From assembly GCF_006717145.1 (NCBI RefSeq), contig NZ_VFQF01000001.1, forward strand, positions 1,054,001 to 1,118,000: a stretch of 64,000 nucleotides of DNA, given 5' to 3'. The notes below the pieces were generated by a model. That model searched no databases. It was not told where the DNA came from and was given only the letters and a program-made list of their open reading frames with translations. This stretch comes from Humibacillus xanthopallidus. Its GTDB lineage: Bacteria > Actinomycetota > Actinomycetes > Actinomycetales > Dermatophilaceae. Positions 44,681 through 53,925 of the stretch are shown here, piece by piece; positions within the stretch are counted from its first letter, which is position 1; every line of letters begins with the position of its first letter. A program made the position numbers and the translations under genes.

Positions 44681-44746
44681 CGGTCGGCGCGCGGCCCCCA
44701 CCGCCGGCCCGGTGAGGGCGAGTCGGCCAGCGCCCGTCGCTGCCAC

Positions 44747-44752
44747 TATCCT
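44747..44752 (+). promoter_or_regulatory. Leaderless -10 element TATCCT before cmk
   Basis: TATCCT ends 7 bp before the cmk ATG at 44760. Confidence 0.5.
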
Positions 44753-44759
44753 CGGGCGC

Positions 44760-45467
44760 ATGCCCAGCGCCCCTGAGGACCACCTGTCCGGCTTCGTCGT
44801 CGCCATCGACGGCCCCTCGGGGTCGGGCAAGTCGAGCGTCTCCAAGCAGGTGGCCCGCACGCTCGGCTACGGCTACCTCGACACCGGTGCGATGTACCGC
44901 GCCCTCGCGTGGTGGTGCCTGAGCGAGGGCGTCGACCTCACGGACGCCGAGGCCGTCACCGCCGCAGCCCACCGGCTGCCGCTGTCGATCGGCACCGACC
45001 CCGACGACCCGACGGTCACGGTCGGCGGCGTCGATGTCACCGCGGCCATCCGCGAGACGCGCATCTCGACCAACGTCTCGGCCGTCGCCGGGGTCATCCC
45101 CGTGCGCGAGCTCATGCGGGTGCTCCAGCGCCGGCTCATCTCCGAGGCTGGCGCCGCCGACGGGGGAGTCGTCGCCGAAGGCCGCGACATCACGACCGTC
45201 GTCGCGCCCGACGCGCCGGTGCGCATCCTGCTCACCGCCTCGGAGGAGGCCCGCCTCGCCCGCCGCTCGACAGAGCTGCACGGCGACGCCGACGAGGCCT
45301 CGGTCGAGGCCACCCGGTCGCAGATCGTCGACCGCGACAAGGCCGACTCGGCCGTGTCGGAGTTCAGCGTCGCGGCCGACGGCGTGACGACCGTCGACAC
45401 CTCGCACCTCGACTTCGAGGGCTCGGTGGGGGCCGTGCTGCAGGTCGTCGGAGCCGCTCAGGCGTGA
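44760..45467 (+). CDS. cmk: Cytidylate kinase
   Basis: A 235-residue kinase. VAIDGPSGSGKSSVSKQVARTLG is the P-loop, YLDTGAMYRALAW the CMP site, VVAEGRDITTVVAPDAPV the core and IVDRDKADSA the lid region. It makes CDP from CMP. Leaderless start. It is followed by der 83 bp later, a conserved pair. Confidence 0.96.
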   Translation: MPSAPEDHLSGFVVAIDGPSGSGKSSVSKQVARTLGYGYLDTGAMYRALAWWCLSEGVDLTDAEAVTAAAHRLPLSIGTDPDDPTVTVGGVDVTAAIRETRISTNVSAVAGVIPVRELMRVLQRRLISEAGAADGGVVAEGRDITTVVAPDAPVRILLTASEEARLARRSTELHGDADEASVEATRSQIVDRDKADSAVSEFSVAADGVTTVDTSHLDFEGSVGAVLQVVGAAQA

Positions 45468-45550
45468 CGCCCGCGCCGCTCGCGTCACGGGCGCACCCCG
45501 CGTGGGTGGAGAATGGTCCCTCAAAGACGTTTCACTGATTCGAGGACACC

Positions 45551-47047
45551 GTGACTGACGAGACCGCCCGCCCCACCGATGAGGGCGCTCCGATCTCGAC
45601 CGCTCCCGTCGACGACGCCGCCGTGGAGCGCGCGCTGCGCGCCGGGCTCTCCGACTTCGAGCTGAGCCCGGAGGACGAGGCGCTGCTCGAGGCCGAGGGG
45701 CCGTATGCCGCTGACAGCACTCCCCAGGGCCCCCTGCCCGTCGTCGCCGTGGTCGGCCGACCCAACGTGGGCAAGTCGAGCCTCGTCAACCGCATCCTGC
45801 GCCGGCGCGAGGCCGTCGTCGAGGACGTGCCCGGCGTCACCCGCGACCGCGTCTCCTACGAGGGCGAGTGGGCCGGCCGCCGCTTCACCGTCGTCGACAC
45901 CGGGGGCTGGGAGGCCGACGCCACGGGCATCCACCTGCGGGTGGCCGAGCAGGCCGAGATCGCCATCGAGCTCGCTGACGTCGTGATGTTCGTCGTCGAT
46001 GCGACCGTCGGTGCCACCGACGACGACGAGGCCGTCGTCAAGCTCCTGCGCAAGTCGGGCAAGCCCGTCGTCCTCATCGCCAACAAGGTCGACGACCAGC
46101 GCGGCGAGGCCGACGCGGCCATGCTGTGGAGCCTCGGCCTCGGCCAGCCGTGGCCCGTCTCCGCGGTCCACGGTCGCGGGAGCGGCGACGCCCTCGACGC
46201 GGTGCTCGAGGTGCTGCCGCAGGTGTCCGCCACCGGCGCGTATGCCCAGGGCGGGCCGCGCCGCGTCGCGCTCGTCGGGCGACCCAACGTCGGCAAGTCG
46301 AGCCTGCTCAACCGGCTCGCCGGCTCGGAGCGGGTCGTCGTCGACAACGTCGCCGGCACGACGCGCGACCCCGTCGACGAGCTCATCGAGCTCGGTGGCA
46401 AGACGTGGCGCTTCGTCGACACGGCCGGCATCCGCCGCCGGGTTCACCAGTCGCGAGGCGCCGACTTCTACGCGTCGCTGCGCACCCAGACGGCGCTCGA
46501 GAAGGCCGAGGTGGCCGTCGTGCTCATCGACGCCTCCGAGCCGATCGCCGAGCAGGACGTCCGCGTCGTGCAGCAGGTCATCGACGCCGGCCGCGCGCTC
46601 GTCATCGCCTACAACAAGTGGGACACCCTCGACGAGGAGCGTCGCCACTACCTCGAGCGCGAGATCGACAAGGAGCTCGTCCAGGTGCCGTGGGCACCGC
46701 GAGCCAACGTGTCGGCCCGCACCGGGCGCCACATGGACCGGCTCGTGCCCGCAATCGAGACCGCCCTCGAGTCGTGGGACACCCGCGTGCCGACGGGGCG
46801 GCTCAACGCCTTCCTCGGCGAGATCGTGGCCTCGCACCCGCACCCCGTGCGCGGCGGCAAGCAGCCCCGAATCCTCTTCGCCACGCAGGCCTCCACCCGA
46901 CCGCCGCGCTTCGTCATCTTCGCGTCGGGCTTCATCGAGGCCGGCTACCGCCGCTTCCTCGAGCGTCGTCTGCGCGAGCAGTTCGGCTTCGAGGGCACCC
47001 CGATCGAGGTCTCGGTGCGCGTGCGCGAGAAGCGCAGCAAGCGCTGA
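45551..47047 (+). CDS. der: Ribosome-associated GTPase Der (EngA)
   Basis: A 498-residue protein with two tandem GTPase domains. Each has GRPNVGKSS (residues about 74 and 245), with DTGG and DTAG as G3 and NKVD and NKWD as G4. A C-terminal KH-like domain ends in VREKRSKR. It acts in 50S assembly. The N-terminal 65 residues are an acidic actinobacterial extension. GTG start after CGAGGA. A 14-bp hairpin terminator follows. Confidence 0.97.
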   Translation: MTDETARPTDEGAPISTAPVDDAAVERALRAGLSDFELSPEDEALLEAEGPYAADSTPQGPLPVVAVVGRPNVGKSSLVNRILRRREAVVEDVPGVTRDRVSYEGEWAGRRFTVVDTGGWEADATGIHLRVAEQAEIAIELADVVMFVVDATVGATDDDEAVVKLLRKSGKPVVLIANKVDDQRGEADAAMLWSLGLGQPWPVSAVHGRGSGDALDAVLEVLPQVSATGAYAQGGPRRVALVGRPNVGKSSLLNRLAGSERVVVDNVAGTTRDPVDELIELGGKTWRFVDTAGIRRRVHQSRGADFYASLRTQTALEKAEVAVVLIDASEPIAEQDVRVVQQVIDAGRALVIAYNKWDTLDEERRHYLEREIDKELVQVPWAPRANVSARTGRHMDRLVPAIETALESWDTRVPTGRLNAFLGEIVASHPHPVRGGKQPRILFATQASTRPPRFVIFASGFIEAGYRRFLERRLREQFGFEGTPIEVSVRVREKRSKR

Positions 47048-47098
47048 CGGCACTGCCGGCCACACGGCATACCGCGGCGGCCGTCAGGTGACGCGCGA

Positions 47099-47130
47099 AG
47101 GGCGCCCACGACTCGTGTCGTGGGCGCCCT
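47099..47130. terminator. Bidirectional terminator between der and protease gene
   Basis: AGGGCGCCCACGAC is exactly complementary to GTCGTGGGCGCCCT across a TCGT loop (14-bp stem), placed between convergent genes. Confidence 0.85.
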
Positions 47131-47157
47131 CCGTCGTGCGGGTGAGGTAGGGCGGTG

Positions 47158-48081
47158 TCAGGCCGCCGGGCGCACGCCGTAGGTGGCCAGCCAGCTCTGC
47201 ACGACGGGGATGTCGATGCGCTGGAGGCCGTCGAGGTAGCGGCAGTTGTCGGTGTAGCCGTAGCTCGTCACGGTCACCTGGTAGCCGCCACGGAAGGTGG
47301 GACCGCCCGAGTCGCCGAAGCAGGAGCCGCCGGTGCCCCGGGTGTCGTTGATGTTGCCGTTGACCTGGAGGATCTGCGGCGTCAGCTTCTGGCCGGGCGC
47401 GTCGGCGACGCGGCGGATCAGCGGGTAGGACTGCGGCGTCGGCTTCTGGGGGCCACTGTCGGGCTTGCGGACCTCGGTGCCGTAGCCGACGATCGTGAAG
47501 AGCGTGTGAGCCAGCTGCGACCTCGGGATCGTGTCGAGGTAGCCGGCGGGGGCGACCCTCGCGGGAGCGATACCCGTGACCGGCGTGTCGAGCACGACGA
47601 CGCCGACGTCGTTCCAGTTCTTGAGGTCCGTGAAGTCGGAGTACTGCGGGTGGGCGTGGGGCGCGCCCACGTGCCACGTGCGTCCTCTGGTGTCGGTGAA
47701 GACACCGGACTGCGTGTAGCCGGTCTGGCTCGTGCCGTCAGCGGCGACGTCCGGCGCCGTCGGGATGTTGGACGGTGCGGTCTCCGAGATGGTCGAGCTG
47801 AACGACGCGATCGTCTTGCCGGCGGTGCCGGCAGTGCAGTGCGCGGCCGTCACGAGGACGGTCGGGGTGACGAGCGTTGCGGTGCACCGGTAGCGGAAGT
47901 GGTCGGCCTCGTCGTAGAAGAGGATGACCGCGACGTTCGGGTGTCCTTCGCCATCGGGCGCACCGCCGGTGATGGCGGTCGCTGTCAGGGCCGGCACGGT
48001 CACGAGACCGGCAACGGTGGCGACGGCGAGGAGGAGCGTGCGCACGGAGCCTCGAAGGCGTGCGCGAGGACGACGGAGCAT
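47158..48081 (-). CDS. Secreted trypsin-like serine protease
   Basis: A 307-residue S1-family protease. The signal peptide (RTLLLAVATVAGLVTVPALTA) ends near residue 35, and the mature part starts ITGGAPDGEGHP, like an activation site. The triad is His in VTAAHC, Asp in WNDVGVVVLD and Ser in FGDSGGPTF. Paired cysteines (CTATL..HC and GGSCFGDSG..NC) suggest disulfides. The substrate is unknown. It may be a secreted nutritional or signalling protease. Confidence 0.9.
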   Translation of the reverse strand: MLRRPRARLRGSVRTLLLAVATVAGLVTVPALTATAITGGAPDGEGHPNVAVILFYDEADHFRYRCTATLVTPTVLVTAAHCTAGTAGKTIASFSSTISETAPSNIPTAPDVAADGTSQTGYTQSGVFTDTRGRTWHVGAPHAHPQYSDFTDLKNWNDVGVVVLDTPVTGIAPARVAPAGYLDTIPRSQLAHTLFTIVGYGTEVRKPDSGPQKPTPQSYPLIRRVADAPGQKLTPQILQVNGNINDTRGTGGSCFGDSGGPTFRGGYQVTVTSYGYTDNCRYLDGLQRIDIPVVQSWLATYGVRPAA

Positions 48082-48275
48082 GAGCTGCCTTTCAGTGGTC
48101 GATCGGGCCCCCCGACCCGCGGTGGCGACGATTCCCCTGCCACCGGCGATCCCTGCTGTGAGGCGAACCTACGCCGTCAGGCCCCTCCGCGGGGGCGAGC
48201 ACGCGCCGGAATCGGGGCCCGATTCGGATCTGCGAGCGGGTGTGCGCTAGGGTTTCGTTCGCCCGCAAGGGCATT

Positions 48276-48349
<74 letters not shown>

Positions 48350-48366
48350 CCGAAGAAGTATCAGGT

Positions 48367-48402
48367 CAGAGGCGGTCTCGGAGCACTCCGGGGCCGCCTC
48401 TG
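48367..48402. terminator. Hairpin terminator after tRNA-Pro
   Basis: CAGAGGCGG pairs with CCGCCTCTG (9 bp) around an 18-nt loop, 17 bp downstream of the tRNA and before the convergent TIR gene. Confidence 0.65.
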
Positions 48403-48444
48403 TCGTGCTCCTGTCCCTGGTGCAGCTGGCGTCGAGGGGGCCGC

Positions 48445-49569
48445 TCAGGGCTGGGCCACGACCCAGGCACCCGAGTTTTCGGCCACGCCGCTGTCCATCG
48501 CGAACTGGACGTGGGTCACCTGTGACGAGGTGGGGACCTCGAAGACGACATAACCCGTCGCCTGCTCACCGGGGAGCAGGTTGACCGACAAGGGGAAGAG
48601 GGGCCCTTCTGCGATAGACAGGATGGTCTCGGTGTCGAACCCGCGGCCCGAGTGGTCGACGAGCCGGGCGCAGTTGGAGGGAGTCTCCTCGTAGCTGGCG
48701 GCACCGGTGTTCTTGATCGTGATCTCGACGCCCACGTAGCGGTTCCCCGGCGACGGAGTGCTGATGCCGTCGGTTGAGGTCGTCGGATCGACCACCTTCG
48801 TCACGGTTACGGAGGCCTTCGTTGCCGGGTCGATGCCGGTGAGCGCGATGGCCTGGCCCAGCGATGCAGTCTTCGCCGACGGGGCGGCTGGCGTCGATGG
48901 CATCGACCCGGACACCGATGACGTGGTCCCTGGAGTGGAGGGCGGGGCGCCAGAGGCACCTGCACCGCCGTCGTTCCGCCCGAGCAGGAGCACACCGACG
49001 ACAGCGAGAGCGACGATGGCCGCGGCTGCGAGAGCGGCCCACCGCCACCACGACGGGAGCCTGGCCGCCGCCGGGACAGTCACCGAGGGCTCGCCGGTCG
49101 AGCCGGGCACCGGCATCGGCACCGGGACGTCCACCATCGGAGCCTCGACGGTCGAGGTGGCCTCCGCTCGACCCAGGAGCACCCGGACGGTGCCCACGAG
49201 GTGTAGCAGGTGCTGCTCCATGGGCGGGGTGATCGCGTCGAGCCAGTGCGCGTCGGAGATGAAGTACTCCAGCGACGGCGACGGGATGACGTCGTCGACC
49301 CTGAACGGCAGGATCGGGATGCCGTGGCTGACGGTCCGCTCGATCTCGCGCTTGACGTGAGGGGAGCGGTTGGAGTTGTCCGAGAACACGAGCACGGTCA
49401 ACGCGCTGCCGGCGATCGCCTCGATGATCGACTGGCCGTAGTCGGTGCCCGGCAGGACGTCGCGCGGAGCGATCCAGCACCGGATCCGGTTCTGCTCCAG
49501 CGTCGAGCAGATGGCGTTCGCGATCGTCCGGTCGTGTGACGAGTGGCAGATGAAGACGTCGTGGTTCAT
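48445..49569 (-). CDS. TIR-domain membrane protein with C-terminal DUF4352-like domain
   Basis: A 374-residue protein. Residues 1-133 form a TIR domain: DVFICHSSHDRTIANAICSTL, CWIAPRDVLPGTDYGQSI and SDNSNRSPHVKREIERTVSHG, in which Glu75 matches the catalytic Glu of TIR NADases. One helix spans about 175-197. The external part (about 245-374) has LGQAIALTG, RYVGVEITIKNTG and GEQATGYVVFEVP, resembling the DUF4352 immunoglobulin-like fold. So an outside sensor is joined to an inside TIR. No effector is coupled. It lies 95 bp from tRNA-Pro, convergent. A defence or signalling role is inference. Confidence 0.8.
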   Translation of the reverse strand: MNHDVFICHSSHDRTIANAICSTLEQNRIRCWIAPRDVLPGTDYGQSIIEAIAGSALTVLVFSDNSNRSPHVKREIERTVSHGIPILPFRVDDVIPSPSLEYFISDAHWLDAITPPMEQHLLHLVGTVRVLLGRAEATSTVEAPMVDVPVPMPVPGSTGEPSVTVPAAARLPSWWRWAALAAAAIVALAVVGVLLLGRNDGGAGASGAPPSTPGTTSSVSGSMPSTPAAPSAKTASLGQAIALTGIDPATKASVTVTKVVDPTTSTDGISTPSPGNRYVGVEITIKNTGAASYEETPSNCARLVDHSGRGFDTETILSIAEGPLFPLSVNLLPGEQATGYVVFEVPTSSQVTHVQFAMDSGVAENSGAWVVAQP

Positions 49570-49683
49570 GCCCTGGCCTTCGGCTCGCGGGAGGCTCCAC
49601 CTTCAGGATGGGTCCACCCCAGCCGCGGCCGACAGGGCCGAACGTCCCCTGGGCGCACCACCCGGACCGGCGTTGCGGGGGCC

Positions 49684-50640
49684 CTAGAGCGCCTGCAGGA
49701 AGCGGATCAGTCCCGGGAAGTAGTGACCCGGGTCGTCGAACTGCGACAGGTGGCTTCCGTCGGGACAGTGCAGATAGCTGCCTCGGGGCAGCTGCTCGGA
49801 CATCCACCTCATGTGCGCCGGGTCCATCGTGTCGTGGGTGGCACCGATGACGAGCGTCGGCACGGTGATGGTGTGGAGGTCCGCGGAGCGGTCCCACCCC
49901 TCGAGCGTGCCACTGAGCCCGAGCTCGCTCGGCCCTTGCATGGGCACGTAGATGGCTGGGTTGAGATGAGCCAGAGAGCGCTGGAGCGGATCGGGCCACT
50001 CCTCCAGCGGTAGACGACAGACATGCAGCACGTAGTGGTGCTCCATCAGCAGCTGTTCGTACGTCGGGTCGTCCGTCGCGCCCGAGGCCTCGAGCTGCTT
50101 GATCTGCGCGAGCACCGACGGATCCATGGACGGCTCGAGAACGTCGCGTGCATAGGCGTTGTAGAGCCGGGCGCTCGACATCATGTTGGAGATCACGAGG
50201 CCCTTGAGGTGCTCCTGGTGGTGGACCGCGTACTCCATCGCGAGGAGCCCGCCCCACGACTGCCCGAGGAGAACGAAGTTGCTCGCGTCCAAGCCCAGGG
50301 CTCGGCGCACCTGCTCCACCTCGTCCACGAAACGGGGGAGGTTCCACAACGCCGGGTCCTCGGGCTGGTCGCTGCGGAACGAGCCGAGCTGGTCGTAGTG
50401 GTAGTACTCGATCCCGGCGCGCGGGAACCAGGTGTCGAAGCACTCATACAGCTCGCTGGTCACCCCCGGGCCGCCGTGCAGGAGGAGCACCTTGAGTTCG
50501 GGGTTGGTCCCGACCCGCTTCGTCCAGACCCGGAAGCCGCCACTCGGGGTGCTGATGGGAATCCTGCGCGACCCGCCGGAACGCACCTCGCGCGCGTCCC
50601 AACCCGACGTGTCGAAGTAGGACTCGGGAGGCCCGCTCAC
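49684..50640 (-). CDS. Prolyl aminopeptidase (alpha/beta hydrolase)
   Basis: A 318-residue S33-family hydrolase. LLLHGGPGVTSELYECFD is the oxyanion HGGPG motif, VLLGQSWGGLLAMEYA the nucleophile elbow, IGATHDTMDPAHM the acid and PDGSHLSQFDDP the histidine. It removes N-terminal proline from peptides, perhaps after extracellular proteolysis. GTG 50640 is set by a TACCCT -10 (50648-50653, minus) 7 bp upstream, so it is leaderless. Divergence from the family is small. Confidence 0.88.
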   Translation of the reverse strand: MSGPPESYFDTSGWDAREVRSGGSRRIPISTPSGGFRVWTKRVGTNPELKVLLLHGGPGVTSELYECFDTWFPRAGIEYYHYDQLGSFRSDQPEDPALWNLPRFVDEVEQVRRALGLDASNFVLLGQSWGGLLAMEYAVHHQEHLKGLVISNMMSSARLYNAYARDVLEPSMDPSVLAQIKQLEASGATDDPTYEQLLMEHHYVLHVCRLPLEEWPDPLQRSLAHLNPAIYVPMQGPSELGLSGTLEGWDRSADLHTITVPTLVIGATHDTMDPAHMRWMSEQLPRGSYLHCPDGSHLSQFDDPGHYFPGLIRFLQAL

Positions 50641-50647
50641 CGAATCA

Positions 50648-50653
50648 AGGGTA
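50648..50653 (-). promoter_or_regulatory. Leaderless -10 element TACCCT
   Basis: On the minus strand TACCCT ends 7 bp before the GTG start of the aminopeptidase gene. Confidence 0.5.
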
Positions 50654-50681
50654 GCAACGCGGGGGTCTCCGGGCCGGAGGT

Positions 50682-52646
50682 TCAGAGCTCGATGTGGGCC
50701 CCCATGACGATGGTCCGGTCGGGAGGGAGGTGGAAGACCTCGGTCCGGTTGGCAGCGTTGTGGTACATCCACGCATACAGCCGCTTGCGCCACGTGCGCA
50801 GCCCGCGGTGACCCGTCGCCTGCACGGTGATGACCGAGAGGAAGTAGTGGGCCTCGTCGAGGTCGATGTCGAGCTCGGGTGTCCGGCCGACCGCGAGCGC
50901 CAGCCCCTTGGGGATGTCCTGGCTGTCCGTGAAGCCCACGTGCACCGTGACGTGGACGAAGCCGTCGTCCGCGTCACCGAGGTCGTCGACCTCCACCCGG
51001 TCGACGTGGCGGATGTGCGGGACGTTCTCGTTGACGATCTGCACGAGGACGACCCGCTCGTGGACCACCTGGTTGAAGTCCGCGTTGGCACGCAGCGCGA
51101 GCGGTGTCGTCGTCGCGTTGGCGTGGGGGAAGACAGCGACGCCGGGGACACGCCGGATGAGATCGGGGTGCTCGCGCACGACCTTGAGGAAGAAGGGGAG
51201 CGGCCCCTCGAGGTCGCGCTCCTCGGCATGAAGGGCGTCGGCGCCGCGCCGCCAGGTCGTCATGAGCGCCACGACGAGGGTGGCGATGACGAGCGGGAGC
51301 CACCCGCCGCTGACGACCTTGGTCAGGTTGGCTCCGAGGAACGTGAGCTCCACGGCCACGACGAGCACGACGTAGACGACGATCTTCCACGTCTCCACCC
51401 GCCACACGTAGCGCGCGAGGAGGAGGAAGAGGGCGCTCGTCAGCAGCAGCGTGCCCGTCACCGCCAGGCCGTATGCCGCCGCCAGCCGGCTCGAGCTGCG
51501 GAACGTCGCAATCAGCACGATCACCCCGACGAAGAGGATCCAGTTCATCACCGGTACGTAGATCTGGCCGCCCTCCTCGCGAGAGGTCTGGCGCACCGCG
51601 AGCCGTGGCAGCATCCCCAGTCGCACGGCCTGGCGCGACACCGAGAAGGCGCCGGAGATGACCGCCTGCGACGCGATGACGGTGGCCACAGTCGCCAGCA
51701 CGACGAGGGGCAGCGTGGCCCACGACGGCGCCATGAGGAAGAAGGGGTTCGACACGACGGACGGGTCGTCGAGGATCATCGCCCCCTGCCCGAGGTAGTT
51801 GACCGCGAGCGCCGGGAAGACGACGAGGTACCACGAGAGGCGGATCGACCTCGCCCCGAAGTGCCCCATGTCGGCATACAGCGCCTCGGCGCCGGTGATC
51901 GTCAGCACCACCCCGCCCATGGCGACGAACGCGATGAACGGGTTCTCGAGGACGAACATCACGGCATACGTGGGGGAGAGCGCCTCGAGGATCTGGGGGT
52001 TCATGACGATGTGCGGCAGGCCGAGCACGAGCAGCACCCCGAACCACAGCACCATGACCGGGCCGAAGGCCTTGCCCACGACGCCGGTGCCCCATCGCTG
52101 GATGACGAAGAGCCCGGAGAGCACGACGACCGCGAGGGGTAGGACGAGCTCGGCGAGCGAGGGCTGCGCGATCTCGAGGCCCTCAATCGCCGACATGACG
52201 GAGATGGCGGGCGTGATGACGGCGTCGCCGTAGAACAGGGCTGCGCCGAGGACGCCCATCGCCATCACGACTGCGAGACGACGCCTGCCGTTCAGGTGGC
52301 GGCGCAGCAGGGCCACGAGCGCGAGGATGCCGCCCTCGCCGTCGTTGTCGGCACGCATGGCCAGCGCGACGTACTTCATCGACACGACGAGCGTGATCGA
52401 CCAGACGACCATGGAGATGACGCCGAGCACGTCGCCCCGGGTCGCCTGGACCGTGTTGTGCTCGATGCTGAAGACGGTCTGCATCGCGTAGAGCGGGCTC
52501 GTGCCGATGTCGCCGAAGACGATCCCGATCGCCCCGAGCGCGAGGGGGAGCGTGCGGCCGCTCCGGGCATGGTGGGCGTGGTAGCCGACCGCCCCGGAGC
52601 CGGGGGAGGGGGCCGCAGCCGGCGTCGCTTCGCCCTGGGACGTCAC
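50682..52646 (-). CDS. kup: Low-affinity K+ transporter Kup
   Basis: A 654-residue protein with about twelve membrane helices. LALGAIGIVFGDIGTSPLYAMQTVF is the Kup signature, along with GDAVITPAISVMSAIEGLE and GGWLPLVIATLVVALMTTW; a soluble C-terminal domain of about 190 residues follows. It imports K+ with protons. GTG start at 52646 was chosen because the upstream extension overlaps unlikely sequence. It ends 41 bp after the prolyl aminopeptidase start, with that gene downstream. Confidence 0.95.
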   Translation of the reverse strand: MTSQGEATPAAAPSPGSGAVGYHAHHARSGRTLPLALGAIGIVFGDIGTSPLYAMQTVFSIEHNTVQATRGDVLGVISMVVWSITLVVSMKYVALAMRADNDGEGGILALVALLRRHLNGRRRLAVVMAMGVLGAALFYGDAVITPAISVMSAIEGLEIAQPSLAELVLPLAVVVLSGLFVIQRWGTGVVGKAFGPVMVLWFGVLLVLGLPHIVMNPQILEALSPTYAVMFVLENPFIAFVAMGGVVLTITGAEALYADMGHFGARSIRLSWYLVVFPALAVNYLGQGAMILDDPSVVSNPFFLMAPSWATLPLVVLATVATVIASQAVISGAFSVSRQAVRLGMLPRLAVRQTSREEGGQIYVPVMNWILFVGVIVLIATFRSSSRLAAAYGLAVTGTLLLTSALFLLLARYVWRVETWKIVVYVVLVVAVELTFLGANLTKVVSGGWLPLVIATLVVALMTTWRRGADALHAEERDLEGPLPFFLKVVREHPDLIRRVPGVAVFPHANATTTPLALRANADFNQVVHERVVLVQIVNENVPHIRHVDRVEVDDLGDADDGFVHVTVHVGFTDSQDIPKGLALAVGRTPELDIDLDEAHYFLSVITVQATGHRGLRTWRKRLYAWMYHNAANRTEVFHLPPDRTIVMGAHIEL

Positions 52647-52806
52647 GCGTTCATCGTGGCACGCGCGGCCGCTCCCGGGCGGCCCGACCGGCTTTCCCAG
52701 CAAGTTCTCAGGTAGTCACCACAACGGAGAGCAATGACCTCCAATTGCCGGACACGGCGGTGCGCACGGCCATAACTTCTCAGTGAGACGACACAGAGGG
52801 GCCGCG

Positions 52807-53925
52807 ATGCCAGGTGCCATTCGGATCGAGCTGCTCCCTGCACGACTCGGGGACTGCCTGCTGGTGGAGTGCCTGCGAGAGGACGGCCGGCCATGGCGCA
52901 TGCTCATCGACGGTGGCCCTCCCGACACGTGGCCACTCCTCGAGGCGCGGCTGCGCCGCATGCCCGCTGACGACCAGGCCATCGACGTCGCCGTCATCAC
53001 CCACATCGACAGCGACCACATCGGCGGGATGATCCCGCTGCTGTCGAGCGACCTCGCATCCCGCATCGGCGACGTGTGGTTCAACGGGCGCACGCACCTG
53101 CCCGGTGACCAGGGAAGGGCCCGGAGCATCGACCAGGGCGAGACCGTCGTGAGCACGCTCACGGGCGGCGCCCGGCCCGGCCTCGCCGCCGGCAAGATGG
53201 CCGGCGGTCCGCTGCCGTGGAACACCGCCTTCGGCGGCGGGGCCATCGACACCGCCGCCCCGGCCGGGGTGGTCGAGGTGAGCATCCCCGGCGGTCCGAC
53301 GATCACCGTCGTCTCACCGACGCTCACGCAGCTGCACAAGCTCGGGGCCGCGTGGCTGAAGGTCGTCGCGCAGGCCCAGCGCGAGGAGCGCCCGCTGCCG
53401 CAACCGGACGTCCTAGAGCCCCTCACCGACCTGCAGGCGCTCGCGAGCCGCCCGACCGTCAAGGACACCTCGGTCGCCAACGGCAGCAGCATTGCGGTCC
53501 TCGTGGAGCACCGAGGGGCGAGCGCAGTGCTCTCGGGCGACGCCTTCGGCCCCGTGCTCGCCGCGGGCCTCGCCGGCATCGCGAAGGCGCGTGGGCTGAA
53601 GCGGTTGGAGGTCGACGCCTTCAAGCTGCCCCACCACGGCAGCCAGGCCAACGTGACGGGGGCCCTGCTCGCCACCGCTCCGGCCGGCAACTACCTCGTC
53701 TCCAGCAACGGCGACGTCTTCCACCACCCCGACGATATCGCGCTCGCCCGGGTGGTCACCGGTGCGCCGTCCCCTCCGGCACTGTGGTTCAACTACCGCA
53801 ACGCCCGGACGGAGCGGTGGGCCGACCCGGCGCTGACCGGGCGCTACGGCCACACCGCCCACTTCCCCGATCCTGCGCAACCCGACGCGGGCGTCGTCCT
53901 CGAGCTGCCGGTTAGGACCGGCTGA
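52807..53925 (+). CDS. ComEC-like metallo-beta-lactamase-fold protein
   Basis: A 372-residue soluble protein. LLPARLGDCLLVEC and MLIDGGPPDTWP start the fold, VITHIDSDHIGGM is the metal HxDxDH motif, then VLSGDAFGPVL and DAFKLPHHGSQANV. These resemble the C-terminal hydrolase domain of ComEC/Rec2, without the membrane part. Such stand-alone proteins are often nucleases or phosphodiesterases of unknown role. ATG 52807 follows GAGGGG by 6 bp. Its 3' end overlaps the convergent gene by 14 bp. Confidence 0.85.
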   Translation: MPGAIRIELLPARLGDCLLVECLREDGRPWRMLIDGGPPDTWPLLEARLRRMPADDQAIDVAVITHIDSDHIGGMIPLLSSDLASRIGDVWFNGRTHLPGDQGRARSIDQGETVVSTLTGGARPGLAAGKMAGGPLPWNTAFGGGAIDTAAPAGVVEVSIPGGPTITVVSPTLTQLHKLGAAWLKVVAQAQREERPLPQPDVLEPLTDLQALASRPTVKDTSVANGSSIAVLVEHRGASAVLSGDAFGPVLAAGLAGIAKARGLKRLEVDAFKLPHHGSQANVTGALLATAPAGNYLVSSNGDVFHHPDDIALARVVTGAPSPPALWFNYRNARTERWADPALTGRYGHTAHFPDPAQPDAGVVLELPVRTG

